A DNA stretch of 64,000 nucleotides from Acarospora socialis. Its lineage: Eukaryota > Ascomycota > Lecanoromycetes > Acarosporales > Acarosporaceae. Positions 34,277 through 46,518 of this stretch are shown here, one piece after another; positions within the stretch are counted from its first letter, which is position 1, and each line of letters begins with the position of its first letter. A program made the translations under genes and the position numbers. The notes under the pieces were generated by a model. It was given only the letters and a program-made list of their open reading frames with translations, was not told where the DNA came from and did not search any database. Location: the NCBI GenBank assembly GCA_025617375.2, contig JAMYGW020000004.1, positions 1,178,001 to 1,242,000 of the forward strand, in the 5' to 3' direction.

Positions 34277-35211
34277 AGTTGATAGGGACTTTTCGTTCAA
34301 TCGCGGCGGAGGGCTGCATAGAAGAGCATCCAAAGTCTTCTTATTCGGTGCGAAGGACGCTTTTTCTAAAACGGAAAAATTCCCTTTTCATCTCCTATGA
34401 GGCGCACAGCAAGAGCAAGACTGTTCCTCGAACTCAAACCTGATCCTCATCGATTCCGTCATTCCCTACACCTTTTTGGTTTTAAAGTTCACGCTCTTCC
34501 AACCTTCGTTCGCCTGTCTCTTGGAAAAGGAATACGTTCAGTCAAAGTTGACACCGAAATCCACTCATCGAGCAAGGACCGATTCCAAAGCAAAGCCCTT
34601 TCTCGCCTCAAGCCCGGCCCCTTCAGACTCCACACGTTCAAACTCGACGCCTTCACACCATCTCTGCACAACCGTCGAAGAAATGGCCATGCTCGGATAG
34701 ATACTATCGAGGTTTCGTTCCGCTCGATCGAAGCACGACACTCATGTCTCTGCTCAAGTACAGTTCAGCCTTTTCAGGTCTAGCAGGATTCCTCCGAAAG
34801 CAACTTTCCTTGCCCGTTCGTACCGTCCGGGCTACGTATACTCTGCACTCTCTCCATACTTCTCTCCGCCCAGTTGTTAGACAACAATGGTCGAAGATCC
34901 CTCCGCGCTGAGAACAATTCTTACATCCTGTTCCAAAGACCTTACCCCGGACACATCACTCCCGCCCCTGCTCATGCCGCAGTCATAATTCCTACACAAG
35001 CACATGAATCTAAGGTTGATGGACTGCGCAACACATGTATGTACAAAGCTTTCCAGTTTAGACGCAGCGAGCATACGCACAAGGCTATCAGTACAATACA
35101 CGACACTAGCACGCCCCGCAGAACCCGACTTCTTCCCCTCTACCCTCCGCCCTGTCCCTGGCCCCAGCCCCGACTTCATCCACGTCCCTCGCACACGTAC
35201 ACGCTTGTGGA
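34277..35211. other. Intergenic region, no supported gene
   Basis: Frames at 34397-34783 and 34874-35338 (both strands) show no conserved features. The region may include an alternative 3' exon of the preceding secreted protein gene up to 34443 and the 3' UTR of the fumarate reductase gene. Confidence 0.45.
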
Positions 35212-37421
35212 CTATATCTCGAGGCTCGGTGTCTGGCCCTTGACGCGGCCGATAACTATGTTGGCCGCATATTTGGGAATAACCTCGTCGTCGTGCAGCA
35301 TTTCGAATTCTATAGAACGTCAGCACCAACATCTCTAGAAAGAGGAAAACTAAAGCCTTGGCTCACCTTCCGTTGCATCTTTCCCCATATGAGAAAAGAG
35401 CGCCTGCGGCCCACCAGGATGCTCGTCGAGCCAGTTCGTGACGTCGAGCACGACGCCCTTGACGACGATCCACAGATCCTCCTTCTTGTTGTGCTTGGCC
35501 ACCTCTTCCATCGAGTACTCCGTCTCGGGCACCTTGAAATCCTCCGGCTCCGACGGCTTCGACACCTTCCCGGGATCTTTGCTGTCGGCCTTGTCGCCTT
35601 TCATGACGGGCCCGGCGGACTGCTGGCTCTGCTGCTTGGGCTTGTCTTGACTCTGGCTTTGACCCTGGCTGGAGCTGGATGACGCGGATGCGGAGGCGCC
35701 CTCGCCGTTGCCCCACTCGACGGATATCTTGCCGGGCGTCGCCGGGTCGATGTGCAGGGAGATTTGGCCGAGACGCTGAGCGGCCGAGGAGACGCCGCCG
35801 GCGAGGACCTTCTGGAAGAGGTATTTGCTGGCCGACTCGCCTGCGACGCGGCCGTAGACGACGCAGCCGAGCAGCGAGGAGCCACCCAGGCGGTTGGCGC
35901 CGTGCACGCCGCCGGCCACCTCGCCGCAGGCGTAGAGGCCTTCGAAGGGCTTGCCTTCGGAGTTCAGCACCTCGGCTTTGTCGGTGATCTCGATGCCGCC
36001 CATGGTGAAGTGCAGGACGGGCTCCATGTTGGCGACGTAGAAGGTGTCGTCGATGTCGAAGGGGAGGTTGTGGAAGTATTTCTTGCCAAAGGGATCTTTC
36101 TTCTTACCGTCGGCGATGTCGTTGTAGTCGTGGAAGGTCTTTTGCAGACTACTCTCGCCGCAGCCAATCTCTTTGGCGAGCTCTTTGCCCGTCATCTTCT
36201 TCATCAGCCCTCGGCCGGAGTAGTGGCGGGTATGGAAATTTAGGACGTTGGAGGCTTTGGAGTTTAGAATGAGGCGGATCGGCCACTTCTTCTGTTCCTT
36301 CTGCTTCCACATCTCGCCTGACACGTAGTCTCGGTGGCCAAGCTCATCTGCGAATCGTTGGCCCTCAGAATTCAGCAGCAGACCACCCTCGCCTCGAAGT
36401 GCTGGACTCCATTATCAGTATCATTGTATCCACTATGGGACGATGTCTCATACCCTCAGCAGCAAGGAACTTCCATTTCGATCCAGTATCCTTCGAGTCT
36501 ACGAGACCTGTAGGGTGTACCTGGACACTCTCCAGATCAATGCCGTTTCCTCCGATTGCCATGAGCATTTTCAGCCCGTCACCGGTGGCATGGGTACCAT
36601 TCGTGCTAGCAAGATCGAACGTGTCAGGTCTGTACTTCTTCAGGAGTGAGTCCTCCCCGAAGTCGGCAGCATAACCGCCCGTTGCCACCACGACTACCCC
36701 ATCCACGGAGCATGACTCGCCACCGAATTCGTAGGTGACACCTGTGATCTTGTTGCCATCCTTGTTGACTGCTGTGACGCGCGCCTTCTTGATGATCTGC
36801 ATCCGATCCGGATCACTCTCGACCAACTCCTCCAGCCGTTGCATCAGCGCATACGTAATAGCCATGCCGGGGAATTTGGCATCGGTGCCACGGTGCGTCC
36901 TGGGCTGGGAGTGACCTCTTCAGCAAATATTAGTACCGAAACTCATCAGACCATCAGAGTGTTGGGCCTTACCCGAGCCGCGAGACGAGAGTCAGATTTA
37001 GATCAAAGACATCCTGTAGCCATTCGACGGCCGCGGCAGACTTGTAGGTAAGAACCTTGATCAAGTCCGGCCGGGCCTTGTCTCTCGCCGACTTCAGCGT
37101 ATCATCGTAGAACTGCTTGACGCTATCCGCGATCTTGGCGTCGATTTGCGTCCGAGTCAGAGCACCATTGATACCGGATGTTGCCTTGGTCGAGTTCCCC
37201 CCGAAGAAGTCTTGTGTCTGTCAGCAGGAGTGTTTCAGTATCGGCTCGGTACGGCGCTCACTGTTCTTGTCCAGTAACAGAACATTGCCACCGGCAAGGT
37301 AGATTGTGTGTGCGGCGCTCAAGCCGGCCACTGGAGATGGTTAGCATGGGGCTCCGTGGGAAAACGCGGGGATGCGGAGCGGCTCACAGCCTCCTCCGAC
37401 AACAATGACCCTCGATGCCAT
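35212..37421 (-). CDS. FAD-dependent fumarate reductase with C-terminal cytochrome b5 domain
   Basis: Six exons (37388-37421, 37262-37330, 36973-37210, 36454-36917, 35367-36401, 35212-35309; introns 51-57 nt) encode 645 residues. The N-terminus is an FAD-binding Rossmann motif (VIVVGGGLAGLSAAHTIYLA) with no presequence. Flavoprotein motifs follow: NNFFGGNSTKATSGINGALT, VVVATGGYAADFG, QVHPTGLVD and ANRLGGSSLLGCVVYGR. A Ser/Gln/Lys-rich linker (~480-560) leads to a cytochrome b5 domain at ~563-645 with heme ligands His596 (EHPGG) and His619 (MLHDDEV). Yeast Osm1/Frd1 reduce fumarate to succinate to reoxidise FAD; here the b5 domain probably feeds electrons. The domain order is common in filamentous fungi. 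The b5 domain is split by the last intron. Confidence 0.93.
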
Positions 37422-38503
37422 GGCCGCGCTGGCTAACAAATCAGTCGAAGAAGAGCGTGGAGATGTACTGCTTCAACACGATATGAAGAGGTTTGGCCAA
37501 GAAAGTGAGAAAGATTATCCGTAGCGGAAGTGTTAGATATGAAAGGGAAATGCGTGTGGTTTTGACTCCGGTGGCGGAGCCGAGGTGAAAGAGAGATGCG
37601 CTAGAATCTGGATCACATGCGGGTTGGAACTTTACCTTACCTAATGTTCGACAGATCCAACTAAGGTAGGTAGCATCACAAGTAAATCAAGATGTCCGAA
37701 TCATCAAATCGGTAGAGCAACTTGAAAAGAGCTTTTTATCTACGCTTGCGTATCATCAAGAACTACCAGGTTGCTTCTGCTTCGGGATCTATGGTTCTCC
37801 AGCTGCTCATCCCGCTCCTCTGTTTCGATCTACCAACTCAACTGCTCCGCTGAATTCACCAAAGCGTCCGGTTCAGAGGCTAAACGAGATGACTTCGATC
37901 CAATAGTTAGCTAAGTCTCACGCGGCTACCTAATACGAATCTCTACGTCGGACTGGAGACCAGGCCACAGGTCAGACGGCTGGAGATAGGTAAATACGGC
38001 AAACATGTGACAGCAGTGGCAGGTTTATCTGACTTTACACGAGAACGACAACACATGTGAGAAGCCAGAGATCATGCTTTGAAAATATGAGAGGGAAATA
38101 TACATCACTGACCTTCTTGCTCCATCGTAACCGTCAAGGGTCAACGTCGAGGTAATACCTGCTAGTGGCCTATGGCTCCTCAACGTGGGGCTGAGTTACA
38201 ACTTACAATCCACAACCCCATGCACAACTCGTATGCCTTCACCCGCTATGACAGTAGTGGTTCAGAAGCATTGCGGACCGTCTCCTGCCCTCGGGGCGAC
38301 TTCCTAGGCATCACAGCACGAAAGTCTTACTGAGTTGTACCCTCGGTGGAAATATTCCCATACGGACGAGGAAGACCGAGGGTCCGTTGGGACTTTCCCC
38401 ACCATACTCTCTGACTAAGCAAGCCTTTTCATGACCCTGGCGCCAACGTCATTCGCGATCTTCATCGCAACGCAAACGTCGAGACTGTCGCAATAAACTA
38501 AGC
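37422..38503. other. Intergenic region upstream of fumarate reductase and the FAS1 gene
   Basis: About 1.08 kb between divergent genes. I see TACC/TTACCTTACCTAA-like motifs (37630-37675) of a kind scattered in several intergenic regions of this window, but no gene. Confidence 0.45.
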
Positions 38504-39196
38504 ATGAAGACATCGACATTGTTGTCTACACTATTCGCGTCGATAGTTGTAGGCTCACAATTTCCACTACAGCGTCTCCAAGCCGCCAAACTTGCGGGAG
38601 CGAACCAAGCCCCGATAATGAGCATCCCGAACATCGCTCTCCCGCCATCAGACAAGCAGAACCCACCCTCGGACCCCTCAGGCGAGGTGATTATATCGGA
38701 TGTTATCGGCAAAGACCGCATCATAAACATCTTCGCAGGTTTCACGCGCGATATCGAGGCCATCTCCAAGCGGCTAGACGACAACACGCAGAATACCACT
38801 GTGCTTGCGCCGTTGAACTCGGAGATGCAAAAGCTACCAAGGAAACCATGGGAGGACCCCAAGGACTACAATGCGCTCGGGCAAAATGCATATGATGGAG
38901 TGGACGGAGAGGACAGAGCACACCGGAATATAAGGAGGTTTGTGGAGGCACACATTGTGCCTGCGAGCCCGTGGAAAGAAGGAGAGAAGATACAGACATT
39001 AGGAGGGTCCAAGTTATGGTGGGAAAATAAAGGTGGGAAGAAGACGGTAAGTCAGGTCAGCTCTCGTGCTCTAACGTGGTAGCTGACAGTCTCTGCCAAC
39101 TAGATACAACCTGGCGATATCGAAGTCTCCAGCATCGCGAACAAAGTCGCCAACGGCGAAGTGTGGACACTGAAGGGTGTCATCAACTACGAATAG
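38504..39196 (+). CDS. Small secreted FAS1 (fasciclin) domain protein
   Basis: Exons 38504-39046 and 39104-39196 with a 57-nt intron encode 211 residues. Residues 1-18 (MKTSTLLSTLFASIVVGS) are a likely signal peptide. A single FAS1 domain spans ~60-205: the H1 box is TTVLAPLNSEMQKLPRKPWE, and the H2-like end is VANGEVWTLKGVINYE. RRFVEAHIVPASPW matches the conserved helix before H2. Fungal single-FAS1 proteins of this kind resemble vacuolar/secreted YDR262W-type proteins, whose biochemical role is unclear. There is no C-terminal hydrophobic GPI signal. Confidence 0.8.
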
Positions 39197-39899
39197 CGGA
39201 AATGCAGCATGAGTGATGATCAAAGGATATGGTTAAAGGCGTCCGAACTCGGGATTCGTTTTGATGCAACGGTCGGATTATTATAGGGAACCTTTGATTC
39301 CACTGGCGTGGCTATAACGGTCAACGGTGTGGAGGAGACTCTCTCTGCCACGAATCATACTATTCCTTGACCAGGGGCTCCTCCAATAAATGATAAAGTA
39401 CCTGTTGGCTCATCTGGTGTAACGTAGCAGAACAAAGCATGTTGCCTCGGAATGCCTAGTAGGCGGCATCTGCCGTCAGACCCTTGCCCGGAGCCACTCT
39501 AGTCCCGCTAAAGGTAGCTGTGCGTTCCTCCCTGCTCGCAGTGTTCCCTCTCCACACGGTACTCACATGAACACTTATGGTGACTGTTACGTTCGATTTC
39601 GCGCTGGCGCATCAAGCTTGTTCATGTCAGAGCTCTAAGTAGAGCTTTGTGGACAGAGCAGTACGGCGCAGACCCCGGCACTTCCAGATCCTTGACCCTT
39701 TTACGCATCATTTGGTTGAAGGACATCCAGCGGTTTCCCAATCCCACAGTCACGCTCGTGATCAGTCCCGCATCCTATCCACGTAGCGGCTGTAAGTCTT
39801 GTTTCCTCGAAAGGAGTATGCGCTGATCTATGGCCTCTGGTACTAACGGCTCAACCTCTAGTTTCGCTGAAGAAGACTGATACTCCTCTGTGGTCCATC
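39197..39899. other. Intergenic region before SIN3
   Basis: About 700 nt, presumably the SIN3 promoter and 5' leader. A TACTAAC...CTCTAG pair at 39840-39860 could be the 3' end of a 5' UTR intron with a donor near 39794 (GTAAGT). No gene recognised. Confidence 0.45.
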
Positions 39900-42800
39900 A
39901 TGAACCCGCCCAACAACGATGGCTGGCGGCAGCCTCCTGGACCGGTTGCACCGCCGCCGAACAGTGAACCTAACGGACAAGCTCAGCAAAGACTACTAAA
40001 CGGTTTCGGGTGAGTCTTCGAAGCCTATACTTGTCAGCTGCTTCATAACGGGAAAGGTTATCATGTACTGCTCAACATCTTCCTTTGCAGGACATTCATC
40101 TCAATCAAGGCTTTGTTAACACCTGTACTTCGCCGTCTCTAGGTCCAACCATGGCTCCCACCATGGACCACACGGTCAAGCGGTCCTACCTCCACCATCC
40201 GGTAATGCGCACTCCATCTTCCTACTCTGCGAATAGGCGCCTCCATCGTTATGGTATAGCTAGGAAAATACGATGGCAACGCTAACAACTACTATTTAGT
40301 TGCGGCGCCTTTCTACGCCTCCACCCAGCCTGGTGCCCATGCACTCTCGACACTTACAAGTCTCGGGCAGCCGACGGTTCTTCACCCCTCTCAAGGCCAC
40401 ACCCATTCTCTTCAACAACAACAACAACAACAGCAACAGCAGCAGCAAGCACCACCTCCTCCAACAGGTGTACCGCCTCCCTCGCAGGGTCCTGGCTATT
40501 CACTGCCGACATTAGGTCAAGCTATGCAGCATCAGTCCCCGACTGCACTGAACGCAGACCGTGAGCGTGAAATGCGAGACCGAGAAGCAAGGGACAGAGA
40601 TGCGAGAGATAGGCAGCGCCAGCAGGACGAGATTGCCCAGCGCGAGCGCGACTTACAACGGGAGCACGAACAAAGGGAGAGGCAGCAGCGGGAGCAGCTA
40701 CAAGCAGTTCCACTGCAGAGCCAGGCGGGCTCAATCCCAATCCATCAACCCGTCGCCTCGAGGATACAAACGACAATCCATGGGCCGAATGGGCTGCTGT
40801 CACATCTCGGCACCAATGCCAGTGCAGGTCCTCCCATGACAACTGTGAATATCTCAAATGGATCCAGTAACATCTTCGGTGGCCCTGTCCCACCAAATGA
40901 GGGCACGCCCAAAACCTTCATACAGCAGACCGGACCTGGATCGACCCCTCAGCAGCAGATGATAGCCTTTGGTGCAACTCCAGGCCCACATCCCTTGCCT
41001 GTCGGGGTCGCCGCGCTGCCTCAGGGCCAGCAACCAATCCTAAATGTAAGTGCAGCATAGTCACTTTAATAGTCAAGTGCTGTCTTCTCAAACCTTCGTG
41101 AAGAATACCCGAGAGATGGAGCGATACTGATTGACACATGCAAATCGATTTCTTATCTAATCCAAATAACCTTATCAAAAACAATTCACTGACATACCCC
41201 TCTCTCAGGATGCGTTGAGCTATCTAGATCAGGTCAAAGTGCAATTTGTTGATCAGCCGGATGTGTACAACCGTTTCCTGGATATCATGAAAGACTTCAA
41301 AAGCCAAGCGTAGGTTTGATCAATGAAGCAATTAGGCACAGACTAATGCGCACTACTAGGATTGACACTCCCGGAGTAATTGAAAGAGTTTCGACTTTAT
41401 TCGCAGGTCACCCAAATCTCATCCAAGGCTTCAACACGTTCCTACCACCTGGTTATCGCATTGAGTGCGGCGCGGGAGACGATCCCAACGCGATCCGGGT
41501 CACGACACCTCAAGGAACAACAGTCTCATCAATGCCGACTGGTTTTCGTCCACTCAATGATGCTTTGAATGGTGTAACTGCGGTAAATGGGAATGGTCCG
41601 CCTGGAAGGCAGGTTTTCTATGATCAGGCTTCCCGAACCTCGAACGGGAATTGGACGCAGCATCCCCAATCCTCAGACGGCCCCTTCAGTCCTAGTGGTT
41701 TGTCGGCTGGACCGTCAATCTTCAGTCAATCAGCAAGCCAGCCGCAGGGCCACGGCTCCCACTTCGACGCACAAGTCGAACAGGAGCAGCAAGCAGCAGC
41801 TGCTAGAGCTCACCAGCAAGAGCAGAGAGGTGTTTCGCAGTTGCAGAACGCAGTGTCTGCTGCTACCAATGGTACAAACTCAGGGCAAGCGATGATGCAA
41901 TCATCTCCAGTCGGCGCGCCGGCGAATCCGTTAGGTCAGGCACTAGCAGGAATGAACGGTGTGGGATCTGGCTTGTCACAGCCAGGTCAAGTCGGTCTGG
42001 AGAAGAGAGGTCCCGTCGAATTCAATCATGCTATTAGCTATGTAAATAAGATCAAGGTGAGCACCGTCCCCCGCCTATCTGGTACCAAGTGATTTCGCGA
42101 TCTATCTTACCATAATTTTTACCATCTATGATACTAATAGCAACGCGACTAGAATCGCTTTTCCTCTCAACCTGAGATATATAAGCAGTTTCTCGAGATC
42201 TTACAAACATACCAGCGAGAGTCCAAGCCCATCCAGGATGTTTATGCACAGGTTACTGAACTCTTCAAGTCTGCTCCAGACTTACTCGAGGACTTTAAAC
42301 AGTTCCTGCCCGAATCTGCCGCTCAAGCCAAAGCTCAGGCCGCTGCGAGACAGGCTGCAGAGGATGCCGTGATGTTGAGCAACGTACGAGGTGAGCCAAA
42401 CTATATCGGTGGTGCACCTAACGCTCAGGTGCAAACACCAAGTCGTGAAATTAAGATGCCACCGGTTGGGAATTTTGCACCACCTCCGAGCGCGGGGAAG
42501 GAGAATAAAAAGCGTCGTGGAGGAGCAGGTTCACAGATTACAGGTGGAGCAGCTGCACAAGTTGCCTCGATGATGGCGGAGGCAGGAAGTGGGACTAGCC
42601 TCGGTCATGGTGGTAGAGGGCTCCTCAACCAAGGTGGCAACGCGAACAAGGTTAGTCAATCAGAGTAGTGCGTATCTTCTGGTGAACGCTGTGGTGATCA
42701 CAAATGACCAACCCCCTGAATTTGCTCTCGTTCGCTCAAGCGCTGTGTTCGTTGTATTGTCATAACGGACATGACCAACCTCCTGCATTTCCCAGTCGCA

Positions 42801-45800
42801 CCACCACGCTCGTCCTTACTTCTATCTTTTTAAAGCAATTGTTTATCTTCAACGCATCGCTCACTTCTTCTCAACTGTATCTCTCTCCACGCCTTTTTTC
42901 AACTTGCCTGGTGCAAGTTTGGCCTCTTGCGATTGCCGGGCTTGGAACATCTTCACCCTGCGACAGGATGCCTTGCAACCGCAAAAGAAAACAAGCATCA
43001 AAAGCTAACAATGTTTCCCGCAAGCGCTCGAAGCTTCACCATACGAAATCGACTCAACCCGACGCTCCGACTGTGTCTCCGACGCTTACGCCAGCTCTCC
43101 CAGAACCGTTACCCCCGACCATCACCTCTGGCGCCACGACTGAAGAAATCGCATTTTTCGATCGAGCCAAGAAATTCATCGGAAACAAGCAGACGATGAA
43201 CGAGTTCTTGAAGCTTTGTAACCTCTTCTCAATGGACCTGATCGACGTGAATGTCCTTGTCCATAAGGTAGCAAGTTTCCTTGGGGGCAACCCGGAACTC
43301 ATGAATTGGTTCAAGAAGTTTGTTCGTTACACTGGAAAGGATGAGACGATCGAGAACAGGGCAAAAGCTCCCACCGGTCGAGTCAGCCTGAGCAATTGTC
43401 GAGGGCTAGGTCCGAGTTATCGACTCCTGCCGAAACGCGAACGTATGAAGATATGCAGTGGGCGAGATGAGATGTGCTATCAAGTGTTAAACGATGAGTG
43501 GGCCTCTCACCCGACATGGGCTTCCGAAGACTCCGGATTCGTTGCGCATCGCAAAAACATCTTCGAGGAGGGCCTTCATCGAATCGAGGAGGAGCGGCAC
43601 GATTATGACTTCAATATAGAGACTTGCCTGCGGACCATCCAACTGCTAGAGCCGATTGTTCAGCAGATCAAGATCATGTCTCCTGATGAGCGAGCCGCCT
43701 TCGTTTTGCCTCCAGGGATCGGTGGCCAAAGTGAGACGATATATCAGAGGGTTATCAAGAAGATATACGACAGAGAGAGGGGCCAGAAAGTTATTGATGA
43801 TATGTTTCTGAGACCCACGGCTGTCGTGCCCATAGTGCTTGCTCGATTGAAGCAAAAGGCGGAAGAATGGAAGGCTAGTCAAGTAAGCTACAGCTTTGTA
43901 TATCCTTGTGAGACGCCTGTGTTCGTCTGCTGACTTCCGATCTAGCGAGAGTGGGAGAAGGTTTGGCGCGAACAAACGCAAAAGATGTTCTGGAAGAGCC
44001 TTGACCACCAAGGCATCCATGCAAAGACTGTTGATAAGAAACAGTTTCAAGCGAAGACACTTCAGAACGAGATCCAAGCTCGTTATGAGGAGCAAAAGCG
44101 TCAACGTATAGTCCCCTGGAGCACCGTTCCCAAATATCAGTTCCAGTACACGTTCGATGACACCGAAATCATTCTGGACGCAGCCCGCTTGCTTCTGACA
44201 TATATCGATCGCTCCCATTCGATAAATGGCGCCGACCAATCAAAACTCGAGGTTTTCGTGAAGGACTTCATTCCCACCTTCTTTGGCCTTGACCGCGAGA
44301 AGTTCCAACAACACATGAGCGACGTCTACGATAATTCGCCTCCTAACGAGGATGTGGAGGATGACAGTCAAGCTGCTGAAGAAGTCTCTGCGCCTCGGGG
44401 CCGGCGAGCCGCCAATGGAAAGAAGACGGACCTTCTTCGTGGGGTTCTTGAACGCGGCAGAACTGGCAAACCGGCACGGAAGGAAAAGGAAGGCAGTGCT
44501 ATCTCCGGAAGCAAAGAATCTACTCCTGACGTGACGTCCTTGGCGGATGAAGAGTTGGCAGGGCCGGGTGATAGTGCTGCAGAGAGCGGCGCCTCCATGG
44601 ACATGACCGATTTCAGATGGATGGATCATCCTACAACAGGAAACTTCCGCGGAAAACGAGACATCCAACCCAATGAACCTTATCGACGCGACACCTACAC
44701 TCTCTACTGCAACCTGAACATATACTGCTTCTTCAGGATGTTCGAGATCCTGTATGAGCGCCTTGCGCATATCAAAGCGAATGAAAAACAGGTCCACGAA
44801 GACGTTCGTCGAGCAAAAGCTCCTAAAGCAGCTCACGATCTCAGGATGGTGGATCGAAACCCCTCGGATTTCTTCGTGGACACGAGCAATCGTGCCAATT
44901 ATTACCAGCAGATTGTCAAGATGTGTGAGGAAGTACTGAAAACCGAGCTCGACATGAGTCACCTCGAAGAAACACTGCGACGATTCTACATGCAAAACGG
45001 GTGGCAGTTGTACACTTTCGACAAGCTGCTCAGCGCCACCGTCCGATTTGCCATCTCGGTGCTTGGAAGCGACAGCAAAGACAAGAGCAGCGAGATTCTC
45101 AACCTGTTCTTGAAGGATCGCGAGAAAGAGGAGACGACGCACCGGAAGGAGCTCGATTACCGCAAGCAAGTCGAGAAGCTCACCAAGGAAGGCGACGTCT
45201 ACCGCATCAATTTCGTAAGTCCATCCCACAAGTTTCTTAACTCACAGTCAAGCTCCCAACTCACAATCTTATTTACCCAAACAGACTCAACCAACCATGC
45301 AAGCAACCGTGCAAATCTTCAAAAAGAGCGACGCCACCTTCGACACCGACACGATGAGCACGGAAGCCAAATGGTCCTACTACGTCGCCTCCTTCGTGAC
45401 GCGCGACCCGACCGAAGGCGTCCCACTCAGCTGGCCCTTCCTGAAACGCAACCTGCCCCCACAGCTCGACGAGGCCGAATACAACCGCGTCTTCACGCCG
45501 CAGTGGTCGGCCGAGAACCTGACCGTGCGCATTTGTCTCGGCAGCTATCGGGTGCTGTTCGACCCCGGCACCGAGGACTGGTGGGTGCACGGCGACCAGA
45601 TGCGGGCGAGGGGTCGTGAAGGGGTGGAGGTCGCGAGAGAGGAGAGGAAGGGCGCGTTCGAGGAGAAGTTTGTGATGAATAACGGGTGGATGAGAGGGTT
45701 GAGTAAGGATGAGGTTGATCGTAAGAAGGAGGAGTATAGGCGCTGGATCAGGGACGGGCCGGCTACCGTTGCTGCTGGAGGCGCTGCGGGTGTGAAGGTA

Positions 45801-45872
45801 GGCGAGGAGGGTGGGATGCAGACGAAGGGAGATGGAGACGATGATGAGGATCAGGTTATGCTTGACGCTTGA
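39900..45872 (+). CDS. sin3: SIN3 transcriptional corepressor scaffold
   Basis: Nine exons (39900-40009, 40143-40201, 40300-41045, 41209-41309, 41360-42056, 42153-42650, 43025-43882, 43946-45214, 45285-45872) encode 1641 residues. Three PAH domains are visible: PAH1 at ~306-375 ([20 protein letters not shown]), PAH2 at ~557-625 ([19 protein letters not shown]) and PAH3 at ~776-838 ([20 protein letters not shown]). The histone-deacetylase interaction region follows (~858-960, [19 protein letters not shown]), then the conserved Sin3 C-terminal region. The N-terminus is Pro/Gln-rich with Q12, then an Arg/Glu/Gln-rich segment. SIN3 scaffolds the Rpd3-type HDAC complexes. Exon 2 depends on choosing the acceptor at 40141-40142, since nearer acceptors give stops. 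The 374-nt intron before exon 7 is the least certain junction. Confidence 0.92.
40413..40448 (+). repeat. CAA/CAG microsatellite encoding Q12 in SIN3
   Basis: Twelve glutamine codons, six CAA in a row then mixed CAG/CAA, within exon 3. Length variation between strains is likely for such tracts. Confidence 0.9.
42651..43024 (+). other. Long SIN3 intron with internal in-frame ATG
   Basis: Donor GTTAGT and a well-placed CTAAC branch followed by CCCGCAAG define 374 nt. Within it lie a strongly pyrimidine-rich stretch (42790-42910) and an ATG at 42968-42970 in frame with exon 7. Confidence 0.6.
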
Positions 45873-46518
45873 TCGGCGCTGGGGTGGGGTTGAACGATAG
45901 CGAACACGGCCATGCGGCCGTTGGCGCGTTTGGCGTCTGTCTTTAGTTCCGTGTTGCGAGGGTAGAAGTCAGGGTTTCTTTCTTCTGTATCCTGCGATTG
46001 CGCGAGGGGGGCCTGTCTAAAAGGAGCCGATGGATGGATGGGTGAATGGGTAAGTGAGTGGGTTTGGCCTCGCTTGGCTTGGCTGGGCTGGGCTTGACTT
46101 GGACTGACTGGATAACTGGATGGATTGTTTAAACTGTATTACTGGGTAGATAATCTTACTTTCTTTGCGTCTTAGAGACCTAGAGTATTCAACCTATCTA
46201 CTCTGCCTACCGAACCTTGTCGTTCCTTGTACTTGCGCGAGACATGGACCCTTGGGTTCAGCAGCACCTTTAACTTTCATCAAATTCAGCTTAGCATTAG
46301 TATTACTTCGCGGGCTTCCCACTCTACTCATGACAAATCGATCTATATATCTTTCGTGACTCGTCGTCCCAGTATATCACCATTCGAAGAAACCGGCGTC
46401 TTTCCCCGTCTATCCATCCATATATCGCCAGACAGCAGATCGCCAGCCACCAAACCGCCAAACCAGTCACCATCAACGCCCAAATCCGACATTCACCACA
46501 CTGCTCCCCCCGAACCCT
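45873..46518. other. Intergenic region between convergent SIN3 and MFS genes
   Basis: Holds both 3' UTRs. The part at 46025-46130 is low complexity. No gene recognised. Confidence 0.5.
46025..46130 (+). repeat. Degenerate simple repeat (GGAT and TTGGC/TGGGC units)
   Basis: Short GATGGATGGATGGGTGAATG runs pass into repeated GGCTTGGCTGGGCTGGGCTT units and end with TGGATGG. It looks like local slippage in a 3' UTR. Confidence 0.7.

Noticed and set aside
33671-34333. 220-codon minus-strand frame opposite the secreted protein gene
   Set aside because: It is the Arg/Pro-rich shadow of GC-rich coding sequence on the plus strand and starts without a conserved domain.
44240-45229. 329-codon minus-strand frame inside SIN3
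   Set aside because: It is fully antisense to a well-supported SIN3 exon; the hydrophobic His/Val/Ile composition is typical of a shadow frame.
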